Below, one piece after another: positions 34,632 to 45,980 of a DNA stretch of 64,000 nt. The DNA comes from Apiosordaria backusii (Eukaryota > Ascomycota > Sordariomycetes > Sordariales > Lasiosphaeriaceae): NCBI GenBank assembly GCA_030549205.1, contig JAUKTV010000013.1:434001-498000 (forward strand). Direction: 5' to 3'. The notes beneath the pieces were generated by a model. That model made no database searches and had not been told where the DNA came from. It saw only the letters and a list, made by a program, of their open reading frames with translations. The first letter of the stretch is position 1; every line of letters begins with the position of its first letter. The translations under genes and the position numbers were made by a program.

Positions 34632-36727
34632 TCAAAGCTTCGCGCCTGCAGCCCGTCTCGCCTCCCTCTCCTTGTCGCGAAGCAAGCGACGCAGGATCTT
34701 CCCGCTTGGGCTCTTGGGAATAGCGTCAATGAACTCAATGCCTCCTTTGAGCCACTTGTAATGCGCTTTGTGATCCTGGACATGCTTGAGAATTTCAGCG
34801 GCCATCTCCTCGTCCTTCCGCCCAGCCATCGCAGCCGGTGTTACAACGAATGCCTTTGGTACCTCGCCATCGCGCTCGTCGGGAACCGCAATGACAGCTA
34901 CATCGTCGACAGCTGGGTGAGTGAGAAGATGGGCTTCTAGCTCGGCAGGGGCGACTTGATGAGCCTGTACAACACAATTGTCAGTTTTCAACGCCGGATT
35001 GTTATTCAGGAGGTGTATTTGACCCACCTTGACCTTGATCAACTCCTTGAGCCGGTCAACAATGGTAATGTGCTCGTAGCCACTGGGTGCCTTGGTGACG
35101 ATGACTTCGTCGCCAGTCCTCAACCATCTCCCATCCTCATCCCAGACGTATGCTTCGGCGGTGGCCTTCTCGTTGTTGAGATATCCGAGGGTGACGGAGG
35201 GGGATTGGACAAGGAGCTCTCCTGGCTTGTTGTACTCGGTGATCTCCTTCCCGTCTTGGTCAATGATCTTGGCTCGTGCGCCCGGGACCAAGGATCCGGA
35301 AGTGCCTTGATGGATATCGTGTTCGCTCGTGGTGCAGACGACGGTGGCTGACTCGGTCATGCCTGTTGACATAAAGTTAGTTTTACCTTCAGGGAAGATC
35401 ATCAGATCTGGGAGCAAGTACCATATCCCTGGCCCACATGCCACGTTGGGTAGATCTTGAGAAGCTCCTCGGCCGTCTCCTTTCCAAGTGGTGCCGCTCC
35501 AGTAAAGACGAGTCTTATACTGCTGAGGTCGTGCTTCTTGAGAATATCTCTGCTGCTCAACATGCGAATGACGATTGGAGGGACCTAAGTCTGTTAGGCG
35601 GATGTAGAAGATACTTTGAAGGGTGGACTCACCAAAGGAAGATAGTTGATCTTGAACCTTTCAATAGCCTGGAGATATTCTGTGAGATCAAACTTGGGGA
35701 GGACAATGACCCCATCACCTCTCCAAACCGACGAATGAGCAATGACTACCAGCCCATAGATATGGCTGAATGGGAGTAACCCCAAGGCAGTTTGTGTTTC
35801 AACGCCAAACTTCTCCCTCGAGACTGAGTCGTAAATGCAGAATTGCATGGTATTCGCAATAACGTTCTTATGCGAGATCATGACGGCTTTCTAGTTCCCA
35901 GTTAGCTGGCTCCACACCCAGTCGGGGTTCAACCGTTTCGGCTTACCGGAAGACCGGAAGTCCCACTAGAGTAGCACAAGAAAGCCACTTGTCTCTCGCC
36001 CTGCCCTTTGACCCATTTCAGGGGCTCAAGCTCAGGAACCGACTGTCCCAGTCGAATCAGGTCATCCACGGTCTTGTATGGGAGCTTCTTTGAATGCACT
36101 GGCGCATCCATGATAAAGATCTTGTCTTCTGGAATCCCTACCGCCTTTGCGGCTTTGAGGGCGATCTCTAAGACGGGCACGCAGGTAAAGAGCGCTTTGG
36201 CTCCTGAGGAGCGAAGCTGATGCTCCAGCTCACCGGCCGAGTAGGCGACATTGGCGGGAGTAGCGATGCCGGACAATCGGTGAACGGAATGAAGTACAGA
36301 CAGGTAATCAATCTGGCAGCCAAACGCGGCAAGTCAGTAAAGCTCGGCGCACACCCCTGAACCCCCTTTTCCGTCTACTCACCGTGTTGACGGAGAACAC
36401 AGCAATAACTTTGTCCCATGGCGAATCGACATTAGGTTCCCAACCCATAACCTTGGACAAGGCCCTTGCGAGAAGCTCGGTGCGGTTGTGTTGCTCAGTC
36501 ACACCATATGTCTTGCCTGTCAAGCCACATGTGAAGGGGTTTCGGCTCTTTGCAGTTGGGCGGCGACCATAGATCTCATTCCTCATAAACTCTCCGATAG
36601 TAATCGAATCAGGGGGGTCTGTCAAAGAGCCAATTAGTAATGCTTTGCCTCAACATCTCACCCGCATCCTGGGGTAAATCTCACCGAATGGGAGCTTCGG
36701 AACCCACGGAGGAGGGTAAAAGACCAT
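34632..36727 (-). CDS. Peroxisomal 4-coumarate-CoA-ligase-like enzyme
   Basis: Seven exons (36685-36727, 36383-36618, 35947-36312, 35633-35890, 35422-35584, 35028-35362, 34632-34964) with introns of 48-70 bp encode 577 residues. It belongs to the ANL adenylate-forming superfamily: P-loop-like CYSSGTSGLPKAV (about 206-218), LLPFSHIYG, GYGMTES, YVWDEDGRWLRTGD, VDRLKELIKVK, and the C-terminal catalytic lysine segment PKSPSGKILRR. The extreme C terminus is AKL, a peroxisomal PTS1 signal. It is expected to activate an aromatic or medium/long-chain acid with ATP and CoA in peroxisomes. The 4CL-like family contains many substrate types, so the substrate cannot be named. The start gives a typical MVFYPPPWVPKLPF N terminus. 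Confidence 0.93.
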
Positions 36728-39382
36728 TTTGACGTGGTTTTGGGAGTGTCGTAGTGCGTCTAACTGTTAAATTGACGCGGCTGGACCTGTAAGCTGGGAA
36801 TGCAGTTCTCAACACCACGGTGCTTTTGCTGTCAACGCTGTCGCGATCGCTCAACTTCAACAAACCGGTCCTCAACACAAGCAGGATCGGTGTAGGCAGA
36901 AGACAAGGGGAAGAGGGTTTTTGACGGCACGCAATCCAGTGATAACATGCAAATGCTGAGACAAGGCGACGCCCCAGCCATTCTCGATCCTCACACCGTC
37001 TGGACACGGTCGACAAGGGTCCCTGAACCGTTCACGATCCCGTTTCTGGCCCACTTTTCCCATGGGGCATGACTTGGCACCTCTATTTTGGCGGACACTT
37101 GCAAGGCCTCCCCGCAGTTTCCCCGCAGTCACCCCCAAGCTCCTCGGTAAATGACCCTTCTAGCGCCGTTTGGCATGCGGGGTAATTGACCGCGAAAGAT
37201 GCGCGAGCCACCTCAACTCCACTGACGGCTTCAGCTTCCGTTGCCTCCTCGGTTATCTGCCAGGCGTTGGTCTTCCGGAAGGCATTTGGCTAACATGGTC
37301 TCATTGCCGGTGTTTGTGGGACTTTGGATGACGTTTCCAGGAACAATAGCCTTGTCATTGGATAATACTGAATGTGCTATCCAGAGATGATCGTGGATAT
37401 GCATCTGTTCACTTCAAATCTACTCCAGTCCGATCCTTCCATTGCTATTATTCTCGATTCCTCCACATACGTCATCGTTGTTTCTTTGAAAATCCTTGTT
37501 GGGCAGGCACGGTGCAGGGACAATCACCCAGGATGACAGTCTAATGTGATTTTACATGGAATGAACACGGCATAGAATGGACAGCCCTAATGGCTTGTTC
37601 TTTTGAGTGCCAGTTCTTTGGCTCAGGTAGGTGCCAGCAGGTAATTCATGAGGTCTCAACATCCCATTTGGGTTCTGGAGCAGTTGAAGATCAAGTGGGT
37701 CGTCCTCGTGCTCCGTGGCCAGATCCAGAGAGTGAAGTGCATGTGACTGGTGAATACCTATCATAGTTGGAACCATCCCAACTCTATATCGGACGACCTG
37801 GAATCTTTTTGAAAAAAGCTTAGCCCCGATCTCCCGCAGAGCCTCAATACTACCAGGCTGTGACTTTGGACTACCTGCCTTGCACAAGGCTTGTCATTAC
37901 GACGTGAAACCACCTCGGCCACATCACTGGTAACACAGCCAGCTCAACCATGGCAAGACCGTGCCTTCCCTCCTGCTCCCTCCCTTATCTGCCGTCTTCT
38001 CAAGGCGTCCACCGAGTTGATAACAATCTTATACAATTCAGCTTGTTTCAACAATGCGCGCAGGTTGGCTGCCTGGCGTGGTCTGGGCTCGATGACGTAG
38101 TGTGGTGCCATTGAGCTCAATCGTTCTTACCCCTTATTCAGGGGCCAGGCCATTCGGTCCTTCCGCCGCAACTGCCTATGCCACTAGTGTCGACGCGCAG
38201 TTTGAATTTTGAAAAAAAAAAAAAAAAAAAAGAAAAGCCGTTTCTTCCCCTGACGCTTGCTCCGACGCGTGCCCTAGATTATAATCCTCATTGGGATACT
38301 GATAGACAAGACGGTAAGGAGCAAACTAGAGCTCTTGGTCTTGTGAAACTCGAAGAACTGAATATAGGGGATAGCTCCAACGTCGTCAAGGAGAGAGAGC
38401 AATTAGATCAAGATCCAATATCAATGAAAAATTCTGCCAGCACTCTGCTCCTATCACACCACTTGATCCAGGGCCAGTGTCTTCCTTTGTCAATCAATCT
38501 CCTGGACTGATAAGACGCGTCAGAACTGGACGCGCGGGCCGAAGAGATTTTCTCTCCTGTTGATAGCTGGGTTGAATAAGGCAGGCACGAGTCTTGCCTC
38601 AGTCTCAGGCTTGATATCTAGCCCCCCCTTCTCCTCGTTCTTTTATCTTCTTCCCACCACCACAACCTTTTTTTCCTTCACTTCTCCCTTCCATAATCAT
38701 TCACGAGGGCTGAAGATCGATTCGGAATCTACAGTCATGTAAGTGTTTTGATTTTCTACGCAAAAGCCGCATTCCAATTTTCCGTCACCAGCCCAACATC
38801 ATTCGAAAGTTGTAACAGCATCCGGGGCTGGTTTGGCTTGGCATCACCCAGAGCAGCTGCTCCAGGATCACAAACTTTAGTACGCCACAGCTTAGGCCAT
38901 CAAAATAATTAACCTTTGTCACAAAGGTTAATTATTTTGGTTTTGTGATTCTGGAGGGTTGTACTTCTACTACGAAAGATCATCTCTCCGTCTGGAGTGA
39001 TTCAACTTCTTCTCCATTTTCTCCTTCGCTTCCATCACTTCCGCTTCGTGAGATTGGTACTAATATGTAGCCAGCCTGACCAAAAAGCCCCCAAAACTGT
39101 CTGGTCATCCAGCAAACAGCCATCATCACCTGATCGATCCTCAAGCAGACACTTACTCACAGACTCCTGCTGATTTCAAAAGGCAAGTATTGGCTCTTTT
39201 CTTCCCGCTGATGTTACTTTCTTGGCTCTCACCTAGGGTGTTCTCACCCTTCCGGTCATCCTGATGGCCGATGAATTCATGTTTTTCTTCTCTCTTTTAC
39301 TTTCTGTGTTTGGCCGTGTATATACTAACATTTCCCCAGTTTACCTATCTCGAACGTCTTACCTGCCACACACCTGACCAAA
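36728..39382. other. 2.65-kb gap: divergent promoters and long leader
   Basis: Lies between the CoA ligase (minus) and the AlkB-type gene (plus). It contains a 20-bp A-run (38212-38231), a perfect 39-bp palindrome (38901-38939) and leader-like CT-rich DNA from about 38620. A GTAAGTG at 38740 suggests a 5' UTR intron. An unrecognised 111-codon frame lies on the minus strand at 37552-37887; nothing supports it as a gene. Confidence 0.4.
38901..38939. repeat. Perfect 39-bp palindrome (19-bp arms, 1-base centre)
   Basis: The left arm CAAAATAATTAACCTTTGT (38901-38919) is followed by a single C and then the exact reverse complement (38921-38939). On transcription from either strand it would form a near-loopless AT-rich hairpin; as DNA it could extrude a cruciform or bind a dimeric protein. 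It sits about 440 bp upstream of the AlkB-type gene, in likely leader or promoter. Confidence 0.95.
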
Positions 39383-42342
39383 ATGTCTGCTATGGCCACT
39401 GAGACTGTCGGCACTATGCCGGAGGAGGTCTTCTCTGCTTGCTCCTCCCCGCTGAGCAGCCCCCCCTCTAGCCCTCTCATACCTCCGCTCAGCCAGGATG
39501 AGGCGACTCAGAATCATGACAGTCAGGAGAGTATTGCGGGGCCTATGACTCCTACTGTCTCCTTGCCGGCTCCTAGCAGGCCCAAGCGACAGGCTGCCGT
39601 ACGGGCTGCTGAGAAGATCACGTCCATCATTGACGAGTTTGGCACTCACAACAGACACACGAAGCCGCGAGGCACCAAGCGCGGTCGAGATGCTTCACCA
39701 GATTTGAAAAAGTTGAACTCAACCACGGAGATTCACACCAAGCGCATCCGTACTCAGGATCTCCCAGTGACTCAGCTGAGCCCCGACGAGTCTGACGCCG
39801 CCGTTGATGCGGAGTTTGACAATGACAAGGAGCCCGCCTACACAGCGGACACTGGGCTTACTCTTCTCGACGCCCAGATCAACACAGCGAACACACAGCC
39901 GGCCTCTGACTTGCAAGGTGTTCTGGTCAACAACATCTTGATGAACTTGAGAGCCAAGGCTGCCACGAATTCAGTCGCCATCGAGCAGGCTGACGTCGAC
40001 CTGCCCCCCACCGTGGCCACTGTCGCAGACGAGACTTCTGCCCCCATCGCCAGGGCCGCTCCGCGAGCCCCACCCCCTATCCGCTCCAAGTTCCGCGGGG
40101 GAATGTGCGAAGCCCTACCCTATTTCAAAGCTTACAAGGGCAGCTGTTACTTTGCCGGCTTGGTCGCCAAGGGGTTCTTGATCGACATCGAGGTGGAAAA
40201 AGGCGATATGTTTGGCGAGAATGTTGTCATCTCGGCTGTGTAAGTAGTTTCATTCCCTCCCTCCGTTTTCCCTTTTCTTTTTCATCTCCTTTTCTATCCT
40301 TTCCCTTGAGTACCTCTACGGCTGCTGACTACGAATACAGGGGGGTGGTCGAGTCAAAGAGGGCACTTCTATGGTCCGGTCCAAGGACGCTGTCGATGAC
40401 GCCATCAATGTTCGATCTCTCACGAACGCCTATGCAGGCGACAGCTTGATTGCTATCGTTGCGGGTAAGTAGAGCTTCAGGCGTGCATTGAACCACAGTG
40501 TGCTAATTCATCCTGAAGGTGACCAGCATCCGCTCTACCCTTGCCAGCCGCCGGCCGTTTATTCGGTCCTAGACTGGTTCCACATTACATACATGTGGAA
40601 AGAGAAGCTCAGGGCTAGAGGATCCCAACGGGTTTTCACCGTCTGGCGCGTCCGTTTCGAAAAGGCGAATCCTTTCACGCCCTCTTGGTGGATTCCGCTG
40701 GGGGAGGAGGAGAATGTCACCCCCGTCACCTGCCCAGTCGGTGCCTGCTCTACTTGCAACACACAGAGCAAGCAGATCTTTACGGTTGGTTGGTTTTGCC
40801 TGAACCATCTTTGCAGGAACTATTACAAGCTGCCCTCCACTTTGGATGACGTCGACATCGATACACTCGCCTACAGCCAGGAGTTCCTCAACGAGCGCAC
40901 ACCGTATGAGGGAGATATTCCCTCTCTCATTCCTACGCTCCCTAACGCTGAGGGCATGCATGGAACCGAACTGGCACTTCGCCAGGGTTTCGTGTGTCCC
41001 AAGTGCAACTATGCCTGCAGACGCGTATATTGGAGCTGGCTGGCCTGTGAGTCCAGCAACTGTCGTTTCAGACAGCAGGCAGTGATGATCCCTTACTCGA
41101 AGCTGCTCTTGAGCAACGAGGAGGAAATCTTCACCAAGAACATGCAGGCCAAGCGATTGAGAAATAAGGTCAACGACTCCCTCGCAACCATCCTCAACCA
41201 GACCTACGCTGTCCTTTCGCCCGTCACCACGCTGGGAGGATACACTGTCCGACAGTTTTTTCTCACCAACCCGACTCACCAAGTCATCGGTTCGTTCACC
41301 ATTTTCCGGTCCAGTGAGCAAATCAACACAAAAGCAGATGGTCCGGACGAGCTCTTCCGTACACTTGAGGTCGAGGACATCGGCCTGCGGCGAAATCCCG
41401 CCGCTATTGCTGGCCGTAAGTTTTATTATGTCTTGTTGAGAAGAGGGATCATACTGACTTGCTTCTAGATAAGCTTGAAGGGCTGACTCGCCACTTCCAG
41501 CAGAACTTCGTAAGTGAAGCGCCCACCTATATTGGATCTCAAGGTATGGTAACTAACAACTGTTATCAGGGTGCCCGGTACAAGTTTGGAGTCTCTGTCC
41601 AGTCAAAGGGCTTCGCCGACGCGCCTCCGGCCATCCTCAAGGCGCTCAAGCGCCTTGACTGGGCCAAGGGTGTTGCTGTTTCCTCAGCTACCGCCAACTT
41701 CCCTATTTCCCGGCATGGTCTTGGCGACAACTTTTTTGAAGATCTCGCTGCCCAAGACCAGAATTTCAACGAGCTACTGGCTTTGGGCTACATGGAAGAG
41801 GACCGCATCAATGTACGTTGTTTCACCTCGGATGCCAGTGCGATGTGCTAACTTAGTATCTCCTAGTACCACGATGATGGCGAGAAAGAGCTGGGCCCCG
41901 TTGTGGCAGCTCTGTCACTCGGGTCGCCATGCACGATGCGGTTTCGGCCTAAGCGTAATAAGGGTTTCGAGACCGATGAAACTCCCAAAGACAGCCAGAA
42001 GCACAAGAAGAATGACAGGGACGAGGAAGATAAGAAGGAAAAGAAGAATCACAAGGACATCCTCGAGGTCGAGATGAGACACGGGGATATGATGGTCATG
42101 GCTGGCACAGAGATCCAGCGTTTCTACGAGGTGAGCTTTCCTTCCTTTGCTGACTGCATTTTGCAACCTATGTCTAACAAACATGCTAGCACGCCGTCAC
42201 TCCCCAGGGCAAGAGACGTTTTGCCTTGACTGCCCGCTTCGTCGACCCTGCCAAGATGGAGCTCCAGTCGGACATTGATGATGCCCTCATCAAGGGCGCC
42301 ATCCCACCCCATGCCGCCAACTTCACCTACGACGGCTACTGA
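39383..42342 (+). CDS. AlkB-type 2OG-Fe(II) dioxygenase with two Cys clusters
   Basis: Seven exons (39383-40237, 40341-40464, 40519-41415, 41469-41509, 41570-41812, 41867-42130, 42190-42342) encode 858 residues. Residues 1 to about 235 are disordered, Ser/Pro-rich and basic, nuclear-looking (KPRGTKRGRD). A middle domain has two cysteine clusters: C398, C403, C406, C420, C425 (with nearby His) and C486, C489, C493, C503, C508, both zinc-binding candidates. The C-terminal catalytic core has the AlkB pattern: H722-x-D724 (in YHDDG), H809 and R818-x5-R824, with SLGSPCTMRFRPK between. A lysine-rich insert (about 745-775) lies within the core. A nucleic-acid demethylase or oxygenase role is inferred; the substrate is unknown. 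The first donor is GTGTAAGT at 40238; using GTAAGT two bases later breaks the frame. Confidence 0.85.
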
Positions 42343-42389
42343 TTCCTTTCCAACACATCATTGCTCTTTCCTTACGCGTCATAGTTTTA

Positions 42390-42545
42390 TTTTGAGGCCT
42401 CAACAAATATTCTTTATGCCTCATCAAGCATTTTTTATGCCTCACTAGGCGGTTTTTAGGCCTCAAATTCAACATTTAGGGCCTCATTTCAAATATTTTA
42501 GGCCTATTTTTCAACAAAATAGGCCTCAACTTATCTTCAACATGC
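42390..42545. repeat. Imperfect repeats with AGGCCTCA core
   Basis: The motif (A)GGCCTCA or TGCCTCA recurs every 20-35 bp (for example near 42395, 42419, 42438, 42457, 42480, 42500 and 42530) in a T-rich background, just after the AlkB-type stop codon. Non-coding and of unknown origin. Confidence 0.75.
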
Positions 42546-42668
42546 GTTGGCTTATCTTCGGAGGGCGTCAAAAGGGGTTAATAGGGGGCTTTGTTGCATA
42601 CAGGAGGCGTCAAAAGTTCATAGCATTGCATAGCCGACCATCAATGACACGTTGTTGATTTATAAAGA

Positions 42669-42800
42669 TGCCTTTTTTGTGATTTGATGTGCATTTTTTG
42701 TGACTTGATATGCCTTTTCTGTGATTTGATATGCCTTTTCTGTGATTTGATATGCCTTTTCTGTGATTTGATATGTCTTTTCTGTGACTCTGTATGCCTT
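42669..42800. repeat. 21-bp tandem repeat array
   Basis: About six copies of a 21-bp unit, consensus TGTGATTTGATATGCCTTTTC, the central ones nearly identical and the outer ones diverged. An open frame on the minus strand reads YQITEKA repeats, explained by the unit length being a multiple of three. Minisatellite-like. Confidence 0.9.
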
Positions 42801-43183
42801 TGTTAAGATTCTTGACGTCTTTTCGTTGCTTCCAGACACCTTCCTGATCAATTTACACGCCTTTTCGGCCACTCCACATACCGATTAACTTCCCAAATGC
42901 CTCTCCAGAGGTATTTCCTCTCTCATCCCAACAATCCCCGGCACCAACTCCCAGCACCACAGCAAAGAGTGGAATGTTCGACAGGGCTTTGTATGCCCTC
43001 AATGTCATAATGCATGCAGGGTTGAAGTGGAACTACCTGGCTTGCGAGCGCAGATATGCCTTTTAACCTTCACCTCTTCTCACTGCTTACTGCTGATCCG
43101 CCTGCATGATACAGAGCTAGCTCGTGCAGACGCTTACACTGCAACTGGTTGGGTTGTAAGTGCAAATGTAGCTAGGGAATATA

Positions 43184-43300
43184 AGTACAAACTGCCGGGA
43201 CGACTACAACTGCCGGAGAATACAATTACAAACTGCCGGGGACGACTATAAAGTGCCGTGGAGTACGACCATAAGTGCCGGGAAGTACGACTATAGAACT
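43184..43300. repeat. Diverged tandem repeats with CTGCCGGGACGAC core
   Basis: Four degenerate copies of a roughly 25-37-bp unit containing (C/G)TGCCGG followed by (G)ACGACTA or AGTACGAC. Lies within the repeat-rich downstream flank of the AlkB-type gene. Confidence 0.75.
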
Positions 43301-43326
43301 CCCGGCATAGACCGAAAGAGCCGGGA

Positions 43327-43367
43327 CTAGTGCCGGAGCTAGTGCCGGAGCTAGTGCCGGAGCTAGT
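43327..43367. repeat. 12-bp tandem repeat, about 3.4 copies
   Basis: CTAGTGCCGGAG repeats head to tail three times and a partial copy follows, ending in AGTACTAGAGG. It follows directly on the diverged CTGCCGG repeats and shares the TGCCGG core with them. Confidence 0.9.
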
Positions 43368-44105
43368 ACTAGAGGAGAGCCGGGTTACATAACCCAGGAA
43401 CGGCAAGTTGCCGCAGCGACAGCAGCAGATGCGGCGACATCAACGCCAACACCATCCCTGGTCCCAGCGACAGCAGCAGAACCGGGGGTGCGAGACCTAT
43501 GGGTAGCAGCAGGACCGGTCATCGCTAGGGCGACAGCAAGTACAGTAACATCAATGTCATCAGAGACACTGGGGCCCCCTCGACAACAGCAACGGGATTG
43601 AAGAACGGAGCCGCAGGCAGCACATCTGCAGACAGAACCGAGAATGAAACGAAACCCAAGACTGGCTCGAAACCCTTTTTCACAAAGCCAGCTCCCTCGT
43701 TCACAGCCATAATACCTATCAGATTTAACATGTGGGACTCCCAGACCGGGTACAACACCCGAGTGGCAAAAAGGTGGACCGTACCTGCGTTAATGTCTCA
43801 GATGATCAGCTCACGACAGTTGACAATAAGCCCCTCATCCTCGCACCCCATCTTTCTCAAAAGTAACGTTCGAATTCCATACCTACTGTTCAAAGATACA
43901 GCTACAACCAAACTTCCACCAACGCCAATTCCAGGTATAAACAAACATTCACACATCCCTCCCTCGCATTACCCCCCCTCAAAAGCACAAAAAACTCTTC
44001 CTAATCACACCCATTAGCCCCTTATCCATATCTTACAAATTCAACCCCCGACAACGATATCAACATCCCTTTCTCTCCCCCCAGCCCTCAACAGAAAAAA
44101 AGCAC
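43368..44105. other. Low-complexity region between repeats and DUF4336 gene
   Basis: Contains three or more copies of GCGACAGCAGCAG-like sequence (about 43414-43540), then unrecognised sequence, then a C-rich 3' flank of the minus-strand DUF4336 gene. A 139-codon plus frame at 43598-44017 is low complexity and not supported as a gene. Confidence 0.4.
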
Positions 44106-44897
44106 TCACTTCTTCCCCCCCAAATGCCACTCAAACACCCTCCCCCAAACCTCCTTCGCTCCCCTCTCAATCACCTCCCCATGACAAGGCACAATCACCT
44201 CAAAATCCCACTCCCTATATATCCTCCTCACAATCTCATTGAACCCCTCCCTATCCCCCCTGCTGACCACCCACCAAAGAAACCTCTTCATCCCCTTCGC
44301 CTCCCCCTCGGTGCTATTCATCCTCATAAACCACCCCCCCAACAACCCCGGCTTCGGCCTCTCCTCCTCCGGCACCTTGGAGTACTGCTCCGTCGCAGGC
44401 AAGTTGAACAACAGATCCGCCTCAATAAGCACCTTATCCGGTTTATACAAAAAGACAATCTCCTTGTTGGGATGAGAGGGGATGTATTCCACCTCGAAAT
44501 CCCTGTCAAACTCTGTATCAATAGAGTAAGGCCTCGGTGTATTTTTACCAATAACAACATCAAACGGCTCGTGGCCGATTTTCGGGTCGTTTTGAACCTT
44601 GAGGCGCTTCTCGGGGAGACCCTCTGGGCCGATTAATTTTGCGTCGGGGTAAGCCTTTTTCCAGTCGGAGAGGAAGATGTGGTGCTCGATGTCTGTTGCG
44701 ACTAGGTATTTTACATTACCGCCGAGGGAGGCGATTTTGGCTTTGGTTGCTTCTGTCAGGGCGACGGGGGAGAAGACGGCGAGAGATCCGGAAGAGAGCC
44801 GGACGGCGGTGCCGCGGCCGCCGATGGGGATTTTGCCGTAGCGGGAGAAGGGGACGGAAAAGATGGTTACGTTGGGGGTTAGGTCGCGGATGACCAT
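44106..44897 (-). CDS. DUF4336 family protein (metallo-beta-lactamase-like)
   Basis: Single exon, 263 residues. It starts MVIRDLTPNVTIFSVPFSR and contains GGRGTAVRL, the segment VKYLVATDIEHHIFLSDWKKAYPDAKLIGP (quoted in part: ATDIEHHIFL) and VIVPCHGEVIERG near the C terminus. This is the arrangement of DUF4336 proteins, which resemble metallo-beta-lactamase folds: the EHH and PCHGE positions could bind metal. Fungal members are widespread and uncharacterised. The 5' half of the sense strand is C-rich and the 3' half G-rich. No targeting signal is evident; probably cytosolic. Confidence 0.85.
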   Translation of the reverse strand: MVIRDLTPNVTIFSVPFSRYGKIPIGGRGTAVRLSSGSLAVFSPVALTEATKAKIASLGGNVKYLVATDIEHHIFLSDWKKAYPDAKLIGPEGLPEKRLKVQNDPKIGHEPFDVVIGKNTPRPYSIDTEFDRDFEVEYIPSHPNKEIVFLYKPDKVLIEADLLFNLPATEQYSKVPEEERPKPGLLGGWFMRMNSTEGEAKGMKRFLWWVVSRGDREGFNEIVRRIYREWDFEVIVPCHGEVIERGAKEVWGRVFEWHLGGKK

Positions 44898-45980
44898 TAC
44901 CGAGTCGGGGTTGGGGGGATGAGGGTGGAGGACATGGCGGTGGGGGAGGGGAGGATGGTGGTGTAGGTGATGAAACCGAGGAGGAGGAGGGGGAAGATGA
45001 ATTGGTATTTTGCTAGGTAGGTGTAGAAAAGTGAATCTGTTAGCTTGGGATGTTGACGGTCGAATTTATGTTTGGCGTTGTTGTGAGACTGGCGCTGGCT
45101 ATGGGAGGACTGGTGTTGATAGGATCGGTATTGGTTGAATGGCTGAGTTAGAGGTCTGGGTGGTTGCTGGTGGTGAAAATGCCGTTTTGGCTGTTCAGGT
45201 GATATTTTAGTTATGAGTCTGGAAGGAATGGTGGTGTGTTACCACTTATATATGCCATCGCATCATCACTTACAAGGCTGTATTTGAGATAGCGTAGTGG
45301 TGATGAAGTGGTTCTTGGCATGGCACTTTAGTAATGGGTGGTGGTCTGAACAAGCTGCGCCTCGCTACGAATTGCGTGTTGGGCGCATGGAACGATAAAG
45401 AACAACTTCTGGAACTTTGAGGTGGGCAATTCGCTAATGTAGACTCGATGCGCATGGTTGTGACGAGGATCAGACAATCGTAAGAGTGAGGTAAAACGCA
45501 ATCAAGGGTGCGAATGCTCCCCTGGGATTTGGAATACCACAGTAGACCTCGGCAGTGGGGATGACCTCAGCGCGCTGGGGATGATTTGGAATGGCACAAA
45601 CTCAAATTCACATGGAGGGAGGGTTTGATGGCTTGTGATCTATCAAGCGGCTCAATTGAAAGCTCCCGGCCGTTACCTGTCACGCTTGTCAAAGAAACAG
45701 CTGGTGGCTTATTCATCCGTCACTCCGCGGCTGTTCGGTCATGGCCGGATCTCGGTGACGACGTCATGCCCGGTTGGATGCGACCCGAGGTGTGTTGAGG
45801 TCAAAGAGCTTGGGACATGCTCACATACCCTAACCCTTATCGAAGCTTTCGGATCTTATCTATCAGGAACATCAGTGCATCAACCCGATCACCACCAGCT
45901 TCAATTATGCCAATCGAGCCCCTGATCCGAGCCAATTGCTGACCGGCAAACCACTGGTAGCAATATTCCTCACCAATCCC
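44898..45980. other. Divergent upstream region of DUF4336 gene and gatA
   Basis: About 1.1 kb between two divergent starts. No gene recognised; a TATATATG run at 45246-45253 is TATA-like for either direction. Confidence 0.4.

Noticed and set aside
37552..37887. 111-codon minus frame (AGSPKSQPGSIEALREIG...)
   Set aside because: Looks somewhat protein-like but no family, splice partner or context supports it.
42660..42872. YQITEKA-repeat protein on the minus strand
   Set aside because: The 21-bp tandem repeat is a multiple of three, so the open frame follows from the repeat.
43598..44017. 139-codon plus frame downstream of the repeats
   Set aside because: Low complexity and no recognisable domain; possibly a decayed element but nothing proves it.
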